Below the pieces are notes generated by a model, which was not told the origin of the DNA, searched no databases, and saw only the letters and a program-made list of their open reading frames with translations. Shown here piece after piece: positions 1-4,896 of a stretch of 16,235 bases of DNA; positions within the stretch are counted from its first letter, which is position 1; each line of letters opens with the position of its first letter. The translations under genes and the position numbers were made by a program. The stretch covers positions 1 through 16,235 of the forward strand of contig SFMU01000066.1 of the NCBI GenBank assembly GCA_004552965.1, read 5' to 3'. Origin of the DNA: Bacteroidales bacterium (lineage in GTDB: Bacteria; Bacteroidota; Bacteroidia; Bacteroidales; UBA932).

Positions 1-186
1 TCCGACTCGTCGGTTGGCTATGTCTCACAGTCCGGTATCGTGACTGCGAAGAGTGCCGGAAAGGTCAGAATCACCGCCCGCTCATCTGACAACAATGCGA
101 TTGTCGCCACCTGCACAATCCTCATCCGGTCCACCACTGTCGATCCTGGAACGTCGGAGGGAGTAGGATTTGAGGATTGGAACTGA
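1..186 (+). CDS. BIG2 (bacterial Ig-like) domain protein, 3' end only
   Basis: Reading frame 1 is open from the first base of the window to a TGA at 184-186, giving the last 61 residues of a longer protein; the start lies outside. The pattern of a Gly-x-Val-Thr-Ala-Lys turn, then Gly-Lys-Val-x-Ile-Thr-Ala and a strand ending in Cys-Thr-Ile is the usual C-terminal half of a BIG2 Ig-like beta-sandwich (SGIVTAKSAGKVRITA, about residues 11-26). Such domains are common in secreted or surface proteins of Bacteroidota, often as spacers. After the domain there is a short acidic tail ending in Trp-Asn, with no visible sorting domain. The next gene starts 16 or 37 bases downstream on the same strand, so the two could share a transcript. 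Nothing can be said about the N-terminal function. Confidence 0.75.
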   Translation, partial: SDSSVGYVSQSGIVTAKSAGKVRITARSSDNNAIVATCTILIRSTTVDPGTSEGVGFEDWN

Positions 187-223
187 TTTTGAACGAAACT
201 TAATGAAAAGCTATCATACAGAA

Positions 224-829
224 ATGAAAAGTAAAATATTCGCAATTGCCGCTTTTGCAGCTCTCGCCCTGTCTTCTTGTACTTCAGGACCGAAGGATTT
301 GTCAAAAAAGATTCCGGACAATGTACTTCGTACCTTCTGTCTGGTGAGATACGATGTCAATCAGGACAAGAAGATTTCTATTGACGAGGCCGACACCGTC
401 CGGACAATGGACATCTCCGACCTCAATATCAAGTCTCTGAAGGGACTTGAGAATTTCAGGAATCTCCGTAACCTGAACTGTTCAAGAACTTCGATCAAGG
501 TTTTCGACTCTGCATTGCCATCGCTTCAGGTGCTCAAATGTACCCACAACCCTGATCTTGCGACCATCAATCTCAGCGGTTGCCCGGCTCTGCAGTTCCT
601 GTACGCCTCCCACTCCGGTCTGAAGTCTCTTTCTCTGACATCCCAGACAGATCTCTTCAGACTTTGGATCGACAATACTCCGGTTTCCAGACTTGACCTC
701 TCTGGATGTCCGCGCATAAACAACATAAATGTCATGAACTGCCCGTCGCTCAAGGAACTGACCTTGTCCACTGAAGTCAACAGGGAAGTCCTTTATCTTG
801 CAAAAGATGACGCGCTTGTCGTGAAATAG
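224..829 (+). CDS. Small lipoprotein with EF-hand-like loop and leucine-rich repeats
   Basis: The 201-residue product begins with a lipoprotein signal peptide: MKSK, a hydrophobic stretch, then lipobox LSSC with Cys19 as the likely lipidated residue. It is followed by Thr-Ser-Gly, so outer-membrane or surface placement is plausible. Residues 44-55 (DVNQDKKISIDE) fit a canonical EF-hand loop, with Asp, Asn, Asp, Lys, Ser and Glu at positions 1, 3, 5, 7, 9 and 12, so calcium binding is likely. Residues about 64-182 are degenerate leucine-rich repeats of about 21 residues containing the recurring phrase Leu-Ser-Gly-Cys-Pro. I chose the ATG at 224 because it puts the signal peptide at the N terminus; ATGs at 203 (seven residues longer) and 170 (overlapping the previous gene) are alternatives. 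The partner or ligand is unknown. The family match is by pattern only. Confidence 0.87.
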   Translation: MKSKIFAIAAFAALALSSCTSGPKDLSKKIPDNVLRTFCLVRYDVNQDKKISIDEADTVRTMDISDLNIKSLKGLENFRNLRNLNCSRTSIKVFDSALPSLQVLKCTHNPDLATINLSGCPALQFLYASHSGLKSLSLTSQTDLFRLWIDNTPVSRLDLSGCPRINNINVMNCPSLKELTLSTEVNREVLYLAKDDALVVK

Positions 830-892
830 GACCGCAGGACTCTGTATTGTCGGTAAGCCTCCGGCCATCCACGTGTGATACTGGATAAAGGC

Positions 893-926
893 AAGTGGCA
901 GCAACTTTCGGGAGTTGCTGCCACTT
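893..926 (+). terminator. Perfect 14-bp hairpin after the lipoprotein gene
   Basis: AAGTGGCAGCAACT (893-906) and its exact reverse complement (913-926) flank a 6-base TTCGGG loop, 63 bases after the lipoprotein stop. It is probably a transcription terminator, but no T-run follows, so it might only be an RNA-stabilising or repeat-like stem. Confidence 0.5.
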
Positions 927-973
927 TCGCCAAGTGATGCATCCCTGACGCGACACTGACAGCCCTGATCCTC

Positions 974-1016
974 ACCGGCAGCATTGGCTGTCACCGGGCC
1001 GTCTCTGGCTGCCGGT
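974..1016. repeat. 9-bp inverted repeat at the IS66 target site
   Basis: ACCGGCAGC (974-982) pairs perfectly with GCTGCCGGT (1008-1016). A second, competing stem lies inside it: TGACAGCC (957-964) with GGCTGTCA (986-993). The spacer 830-1018 holds no gene that I can support, only these structures. The 8-bp target of the IS66 insertion begins inside the right arm. Confidence 0.45.
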
Positions 1017-1018
1017 TC
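1011..1018. repeat. Left target-site duplication of the IS66 element
   Basis: GCCGGTTC directly precedes the left inverted repeat. The same eight bases recur at 3416-3423 directly after the right inverted repeat. IS66-family elements are known to make 8-bp duplications. Confidence 0.93.
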
Positions 1019-1035
1019 GTAAGCCTCCGACGAAG
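1019..1035. repeat. IS66 left terminal inverted repeat
   Basis: GTAAGCCTCCGACGAAG matches the right end on the opposite strand at 17 of 17 positions. Beyond this the two ends diverge. Confidence 0.95.
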
Positions 1036-1041
1036 TGCATA

Positions 1042-1073
1042 TTGTAGCCTGGCGTAAGCCGGGCTACCTTTGC
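1042..1073 (+). promoter_or_regulatory. Predicted tnpA promoter (Bacteroidales type)
   Basis: TTG at 1042-1044 (in ATTG), 20 bases, then TACCTTTGC at 1065-1073, an exact match to the TAnnTTTGY -7 consensus of Bacteroidales. Transcription would start near 1079-1081, giving a leader of about 10 bases before the ATG at 1090. Confidence 0.65.
1044..1067 (+). other. Hairpin with GTAA tetraloop in the IS left end
   Basis: GTAGCCTGGC (1044-1053) pairs with GCCGGGCTAC (1058-1067), with a single T-G wobble, around GTAA, a GNRA-type tetraloop. It overlaps the tnpA promoter, so it would form only in RNA that enters from outside the element. It may limit tnpA expression from outside transcripts, as is known for the ends of IS10 and IS50; that role is inferred here. 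Confidence 0.5.
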
Positions 1074-1089
1074 ATAAAATCGAGCTATT

Positions 1090-1428
1090 ATGATGTCACG
1101 AGAAGAAATCGCTGCGATCGACAGGGAATGCGAAGAGCAGCACATCAGTCAGCAGGACTATCTGGAAAGCCACGGAATAGCCAAGCATCAGTACTACAGG
1201 TGGAAGCGCAGGTATCGCGATGAGGACGAACAGTCGCTGGTTCCAGCCGGGTTCGTCCCGATGATGCCCGGAGCGGCTCCAATCCAGTCCGCGCCAACCC
1301 AGAAGCCACAGGACCAGGAAAGCTTTCTGACAGTGGAGATCCGTACGTCCTGCGGTTCTGCGATGCGCATCCAGGGAAACATGACCGCGGCACACCTGCG
1401 CGAGATAATATCGGCGAGCAATGTTTAG
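1090..1428 (+). CDS. tnpA: IS66 accessory protein TnpA
   Basis: The 112-residue product has the small size of IS66-family TnpA (OrfA). Residues about 20-42 read as a helix-turn-helix (ISQQDYLESHGIAKHQYYRWKRR), with the Tyr-Tyr-Arg-Trp-Lys recognition-helix signature of the family. The second half is Pro- and Gln-rich, then shows a short Val-Glu-Ile-Arg strand region. TnpA is needed for transposition together with TnpB and TnpC in studied IS66 members and probably binds the ends, but its exact job is not settled. Two ATGs stand in tandem at 1090 and 1093, so the start is uncertain by one codon. Its stop overlaps the tnpB start by 8 bases, which suggests translational coupling. A Bacteroidales-type promoter lies just upstream, inside the element. 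Confidence 0.92.
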   Translation: MMSREEIAAIDRECEEQHISQQDYLESHGIAKHQYYRWKRRYRDEDEQSLVPAGFVPMMPGAAPIQSAPTQKPQDQESFLTVEIRTSCGSAMRIQGNMTAAHLREIISASNV

Positions 1429-1783
1429 TCTGGACGGCAGCGTCAAGTACTGGCTGTACAACAAGCCGGTGGATATGCGCAAGAGCTTCAACGGGCTGAG
1501 CGGCATCGTAACCAACGGGATGTGTGCCAGTCTGCGGAGCGGAGACGTGTACATCTTCATGAACGCCAGCCGGAACATGATGAAGATGCTTCGGCAGGAG
1601 GAAGGCGGCCTGGTACTGTATGCGGTCCGCCTGGACATGGGCCGCATGAAGTCCGCCGTCCAGGCGTCCGATGACGAGTTGATATCCTCCGGAATCTCCT
1701 ATGAAGAGATGCTCGGGATGGTGCGCTCAGCCCTCGACAGTCCTTATGTCCGGAGGATGAAGATGCTCTCGAAAAGTCTCTGA
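1421..1783 (+). CDS. tnpB: IS66 accessory protein TnpB
   Basis: The 120-residue product carries the hallmarks of the IS66 OrfB family (PF05717). Residues about 14-28 contain Lys-Pro-Val-Asp-Met-Arg-Lys-Ser-Phe-Asn-Gly-Leu. Later come Gly-Asp-Val-Tyr-Ile-Phe-Met-Asn and, further on, Gly-Gly-Leu-Val-Leu-Tyr, the normal core of the family. The length is usual. The ATG at 1421 sits inside the end of tnpA (8-base overlap), so translation is probably coupled to tnpA. The gene is followed by a terminator-like hairpin and a separate promoter before tnpC. This suggests that tnpAB and tnpC can be expressed at different levels. The biochemical role of TnpB in IS66 elements is unknown; it is not the RNA-guided nuclease that shares the name. 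Confidence 0.95.
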   Translation: MFSLDGSVKYWLYNKPVDMRKSFNGLSGIVTNGMCASLRSGDVYIFMNASRNMMKMLRQEEGGLVLYAVRLDMGRMKSAVQASDDELISSGISYEEMLGMVRSALDSPYVRRMKMLSKSL

Positions 1784-1805
1784 AAATCAACGGAGCAAAC
1801 CGAAT

Positions 1806-1841
1806 AAAAAGTGCCGTAGACTTGCGTATATGGCGCTTTTT
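1806..1841 (+). terminator. Terminator-like hairpin between tnpB and tnpC
   Basis: AAAAAGTGCC (1806-1815) pairs with GGCGCTTTTT (1832-1841), with one G-U wobble and a 16-base loop; the run of six T continues to 1842. It begins 23 bases after the tnpB stop and would separate tnpAB transcription from tnpC. The A-run/T-run pairing also makes it possible in the reverse direction. Confidence 0.55.
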
Positions 1842-1853
1842 TCGTACCTTTAT
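1822..1853 (+). promoter_or_regulatory. Predicted tnpC promoter
   Basis: TTG at 1822-1824, 20 bases, then TACCTTTAT at 1845-1853, one base off the TAnnTTTGY -7 box. The spacing and the TACCTTT core are the same as in the tnpA promoter of this element. If the transcript starts 6-7 bases after the box, the ATG at 1857 would be too early and the ATG at 1872 would be used. Confidence 0.5.
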
Positions 1854-1856
1854 ACT

Positions 1857-3539
1857 ATGGAAATCAAGGATATGCAGGCCCTCATCGAGGAGAACAAAAG
1901 GCTTCAGGCACAGATCGAGAAGCTCTCTGCCGAGAAGGCCGAACTCGAGAACACCGTGTCCTCCCTGAAGTCCATGATGGACTGGTTCCGCAAGAAGCTC
2001 TTCGGCAAGATGAGCGAGAAGAACCTTCCTCTCGACCCCTCGGCTCTTGAGCCGACTCTGTTCGACGAGCAGCTGAGCGAGGATGAGCAGGCTGCTCTTG
2101 ACGCCGAAGTCAAGGCCATGGAGGAGCAGAACGCCAAGACCATAGAAGTCAAGGCACACAAGCGCGAGGTCCGCAAGCCGGTATACTCCAACCTTCCCGT
2201 CATAGTCACCGACATCTATCCCGAGGGGATGAAAGACAATCCGGACTATGTGGAGATAGGTGTGGAGAACACGGACAGGCTGGCCATCAGGCCCGCTCAG
2301 ATGTACATCGACAGAATCGCACGCCACAAGTTCGTCCTCAAGAGCAGCCTCCAGATGGAGGATCCCGACAGGCCGGCGTTCGAGATAGCTCCTCTGCCGG
2401 AAATGATAATCCCGAAGGGGATGGCCTCCGAAAGCCTTCTGGCGGACATCCTCATAAACAAGTACTCCTATCACCTGCCTTTCTACCGTCAGATACAGAA
2501 ATACAAGGAACTGGGCGTCGTGCTGAGCGATGCGACGATAGATGACTGGTTCGCCGCTGTCTGCTCGAAACTGCGGCTGCTGTACGACAAACTCCGGGAG
2601 CAGATAATGGAGAAGGACTACATACAGGTGGATGAAAGCACGTTGCCGGTGATCGACAACGAGAAGCACCGTGCGGTGAAGGGATACATGTGGGCCGTGA
2701 GGGATGCCGTGGGCGGGAGCGTCTACTTCCATTATGATATGGGCTCCAGGAGCGGCGACACCGCCCGCAGGCTCATCGGCGGATACCGCGGAGCCGTGCA
2801 GACCGACGGATACGAGGTGTACGAGTCCTTCGAGGGTGCTCCGGGAAAGATGATGATAGGTTGCTGGGCACACGTGAGGCGCAAGTTCGTGGAAGCCCTG
2901 GACGAGGACCGCAAGCACGCCAGCGAAGCCATCGTCTATATCAGCAAACTCTACAAGCTTGAGACCGAGATGAAAGAGGCCGGACTTGATCCTGATGCCG
3001 TCAGGGAACGCAGGGAGAAGGAGGCGTATCCTATAATACAGGACTTCGAGAAGTGGATGAACGCTGTCGCCAACCGCTTCACGCCAAAGTCCAGGATGGG
3101 CAAGGCCATTGTATATACCTACACCCTTCTTCCGAGGCTGAGCCGCTATGTCCTTGACGGTAGGTACAACATCGACAACAACGGCGTGGAGAACGCCATC
3201 AGGCCTCTGGCTCTGGGCAGGAAGAACTATCTCTTCTGCGGCAACCACGATGCCGCAGTGCGTGCAGCCATCGTATACTCTCTCTTCGCCTGCTGCAAGG
3301 CTCACGATGTCGAGATCAGACCCTGGCTTGAAGACACGCTCAGGCGGCTTCCCACAGAGAAGGACATCACTGCGCTACTTCCGGAGAACTGGCACGTGCT
3401 TCGTCGGAGGCTTACGCCGGTTCCCAGTCAGGCTTTCAAGAAAAGTGGCGAGAGGAGCCTGCCTTGGCGGACACGAAGTGGCTCCGTGGGACGTAAAGCA
3501 CTCAACTCAAGGTGTTTCGTACTTACGAAAGTTTCATAA
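1857..3539 (+). CDS. tnpC: IS66 transposase TnpC (DDE), reading out of the element
   Basis: This is the catalytic transposase. An N-terminal leucine-zipper-like coiled coil (about residues 1-50) is followed by the IS66 DDE domain. The likely catalytic triad is Asp259 (in Val-Asp-Glu-Ser-Thr), Asp317 (in Gln-Thr-Asp-Gly-Tyr) and Glu445 (in Gly-Val-Glu-Asn-Ala-Ile-Arg-Pro-Leu). The IS66 C-terminal segment follows (Lys-Asn-Tyr-Leu-Phe-Cys-Gly to Leu-Pro-Glu-Asn-Trp). The region where many relatives have a Cys-based zinc finger has no cysteines. I chose ATG 1857 because the coiled coil starts there; the frame extends up to 1830, but those codons overlap a predicted promoter, and ATG 1872 is also possible. 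The frame crosses the right inverted repeat without a stop, so residues 521-560 come from host DNA. With all three acidic residues present it is probably active. Confidence 0.93.
   Translation: MEIKDMQALIEENKRLQAQIEKLSAEKAELENTVSSLKSMMDWFRKKLFGKMSEKNLPLDPSALEPTLFDEQLSEDEQAALDAEVKAMEEQNAKTIEVKAHKREVRKPVYSNLPVIVTDIYPEGMKDNPDYVEIGVENTDRLAIRPAQMYIDRIARHKFVLKSSLQMEDPDRPAFEIAPLPEMIIPKGMASESLLADILINKYSYHLPFYRQIQKYKELGVVLSDATIDDWFAAVCSKLRLLYDKLREQIMEKDYIQVDESTLPVIDNEKHRAVKGYMWAVRDAVGGSVYFHYDMGSRSGDTARRLIGGYRGAVQTDGYEVYESFEGAPGKMMIGCWAHVRRKFVEALDEDRKHASEAIVYISKLYKLETEMKEAGLDPDAVRERREKEAYPIIQDFEKWMNAVANRFTPKSRMGKAIVYTYTLLPRLSRYVLDGRYNIDNNGVENAIRPLALGRKNYLFCGNHDAAVRAAIVYSLFACCKAHDVEIRPWLEDTLRRLPTEKDITALLPENWHVLRRRLTPVPSQAFKKSGERSLPWRTRSGSVGRKALNSRCFVLTKVS
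3399..3415. repeat. IS66 right terminal inverted repeat
   Basis: Exact reverse complement of 1019-1035. It lies inside the tnpC reading frame, where it encodes Leu-Arg-Arg-Arg-Leu. Confidence 0.95.
3416..3423. repeat. Right target-site duplication of the IS66 element
   Basis: GCCGGTTC, identical to 1011-1018. Removing the element and one copy rejoins the spacer between the lipoprotein and OmpA-like genes. Confidence 0.93.
3515..3530. promoter_or_regulatory. 16-bp palindrome upstream of the OmpA-like gene
   Basis: TTTCGTA and TACGAAA form perfect 7-bp arms around CT, ending 23 bases before the predicted -33 box. Size and position fit an operator for a dimeric regulator. Which regulator would bind is unknown. 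Confidence 0.45.
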
Positions 3540-3553
3540 AAGAGCAAAATCTT

Positions 3554-3585
3554 TTTGACTTATTAAATTTATGTAGTATTTTTAC
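3554..3585 (+). promoter_or_regulatory. Predicted promoter of the OmpA-like gene
   Basis: TTTG (3554-3557), 19 bases, then TATTTTTAC (3577-3585), close to the Bacteroidales -33/-7 pattern. A start near 3591 would leave a 35-40 base A/T-rich leader before the ATG at 3628. The IS insertion left this promoter intact. Confidence 0.65.
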
Positions 3586-3627
3586 ACTTGTTTCGACGAA
3601 TAGGTTTAATTATTATCATTTTATATT

Positions 3628-4701
3628 ATGAAACGCATTTTTTCAGTAATTGCCAGCCTCGTTCTCGTTGCCACAATGGCAAGCGCACAGAACGACGACT
3701 TCAAGGGTTATTGGTTTCTTCAGCTTCAGGGTGGTGCTGCCCACACTGTAGGTGAGACAGACTTCTCCAAGCTCATCTCTCCTTCAGCAGCGCTTTCAGT
3801 TGGTTACCAGTTCACTCCTGTGATCGGCACAAGACTCAATGTCAACGGTTGGCAAGGCAAGGGAGCTATCGCCAACGGTCGTGGTGCAGCTGAAGTCTAC
3901 AAGTACAACTATGTCGAAGGCGGTCTCGATGTCATGGCTGACCTCGCTGCTCTCTTCGCAGGCTACAAGTTCGACCGTACTCTCAACCCATACATCTTCG
4001 GTGGAATCGGCGCAAACTACGCTTTCAACAATGATGAGGCCAATGCTGTCAAGGATCTGTTCCCTTCACAGAGCGGTGAAAACTATCTTTGGGACGGTGG
4101 CAAGCTCCTCGGCGCTCTCAGAGCCGGTATCGGTCTCAACATCCGTCTCTCTGACTGCATCGCCCTCAACCTCGAAGGCAACTCAAGCTTCATCGGCGAC
4201 CACTTCAACTCGAAGAAGGGTTCCAAGGCTGACTTCCAGATCAAGGCTCTTGCAGGTCTTACCTTCAGCTTCGGTAAGGCAAAGCCAGCTCCTGCACCTG
4301 TCGTCGTACCTCCTGCACCTGCACCTCAGCCAGAACCGGAACCGGTTGTAGAGGAGCCTGTAGTTGTTGAGCCTGCATTCGAGTCTCTTACCCGCAACGT
4401 CCTCTTCATCATCAACAAGTGGGACATCCGCGAGTGCGAGCAGATCAAGATCGACGAGGTTGTCGAGGCTCTCAAGGCTAACCCTGACACCAAGGTTCGC
4501 GTTTCCGGTTATGCTGACAAGGCTACCGGTACAGCCAAGAGAAACCTCTTCCTCTCACAGAAGAGATCTGAGGTCGTTGCTGCTGCCATCGTTGCTGCTG
4601 GTATCGATGAGGACAGGATCATCACTGAATATTTCGGTGACACCGTCAATCCTTTCGAAACTCCTGAGGAGAACCGTGTTGCTGTCTGCCTCGTAAAATA
4701 G
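3628..4701 (+). CDS. OmpA-family outer-membrane protein
   Basis: The 357-residue product has a signal peptide (MKRIFSVIASLVLVATMASA, cut before Gln21). An N-terminal region of alternating strands rich in Gly and aromatic residues (about 21-215) reads as a beta-barrel. A Pro/Glu/Val-rich linker follows (about 217-250), then a C-terminal OmpA-like peptidoglycan-binding domain (about 255-357). In the last, Asp297 (Gly-Tyr-Ala-Asp) and Arg313 (Ser-Gln-Lys-Arg-Ser) are likely the pair that contacts diaminopimelate, as known for OmpA domains, and Asn-Arg-Val near the end is the usual closing motif. The role is to tie the outer membrane to the cell wall, with possible porin activity. Codon use is more uniform than in neighbours, with repeated use of a few codons such as CTC and GCT, as expected for a very abundant protein. 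It is a single-gene unit between its own promoter and a strong hairpin. Confidence 0.93.
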   Translation: MKRIFSVIASLVLVATMASAQNDDFKGYWFLQLQGGAAHTVGETDFSKLISPSAALSVGYQFTPVIGTRLNVNGWQGKGAIANGRGAAEVYKYNYVEGGLDVMADLAALFAGYKFDRTLNPYIFGGIGANYAFNNDEANAVKDLFPSQSGENYLWDGGKLLGALRAGIGLNIRLSDCIALNLEGNSSFIGDHFNSKKGSKADFQIKALAGLTFSFGKAKPAPAPVVVPPAPAPQPEPEPVVEEPVVVEPAFESLTRNVLFIINKWDIRECEQIKIDEVVEALKANPDTKVRVSGYADKATGTAKRNLFLSQKRSEVVAAAIVAAGIDEDRIITEYFGDTVNPFETPEENRVAVCLVK

Positions 4702-4728
4702 TTTAGCAGACAACACTCTGACCAACAT

Positions 4729-4764
4729 AAAGGTGACCGGATGCCTAAGGCTCCGGTCACCTTT
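4729..4764 (+). terminator. Terminator after the OmpA-like gene
   Basis: AAAGGTGACCGGA (4729-4741) pairs perfectly with TCCGGTCACCTTT (4752-4764), and GCC/GGC can pair again inside the loop. The stem begins 27 bases after the stop. It ends in TTT followed by a mixed T/C tract rather than a long T-run. Confidence 0.8.
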
Positions 4765-4789
4765 CTCTGTACTGCATCCTGACATCACC

Positions 4790-4810
4790 GTTTGTCCCCT
4801 TTTGACAAAC
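4790..4810. promoter_or_regulatory. Small palindrome upstream of the ATP synthase operon
   Basis: GTTTGTC and GACAAAC form perfect 7-bp arms around a 7-base loop. The CCCCTTTT within it is repeated at about 4816-4823. It could be an operator or a weak hairpin; its function is unknown. Confidence 0.35.
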
Positions 4811-4850
4811 ATTCGCCCCTTTTCACGAGTCTTTATGGGTTGGTTCTGCA

Positions 4851-4859
4851 TATTTTTTG
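4851..4859 (+). promoter_or_regulatory. Candidate -7 box for the ATP synthase operon
   Basis: TATTTTTTG resembles the Bacteroidales -7 box and would give a leader of about 30 bases before atpD. No -33 box at good spacing is visible. An alternative is TTTG at 4856-4859 with TATCAATTG at 4881-4889, which would make the transcript almost leaderless. Confidence 0.35.
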
Positions 4860-4896
4860 TTAATTTTAAGGCTGGTTTACTATCAATTGTACTGTA

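Larger units (their letters stand above)
1019..3415 (+). mobile_element. Complete IS66-family insertion sequence (2397 bp)
   Basis: The element is bounded by 17-bp perfect inverted repeats (GTAAGCCTCCGACGAAG at 1019-1035, complement at 3399-3415). The ends begin with GTAAG, as is usual for IS66. It is flanked by a perfect 8-bp direct repeat, GCCGGTTC. Inside are the three genes of the family in the standard order tnpA-tnpB-tnpC, all on the plus strand. Intact ends, a perfect duplication and open frames imply a fairly recent insertion. It landed between the lipoprotein gene and the OmpA-like gene, 138 bases upstream of the predicted -33 box of the latter, so no gene or obvious promoter was destroyed. 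The element seems to have its own promoters for tnpA and tnpC. The unusual point is that tnpC lacks a stop codon within these boundaries. Confidence 0.96.

Noticed and set aside
482..994. Minus-strand open frame of 170 codons over the lipoprotein gene
   Set aside because: Antisense to a gene with signal peptide and EF-hand; no recognisable features or start context.
1557..3305. Long minus-strand open frame (582 codons) across tnpB and tnpC
   Set aside because: It lies wholly antisense to clear IS66 genes, has low-complexity His/Leu/Val composition and no family features; it follows from the codon bias of tnpC.
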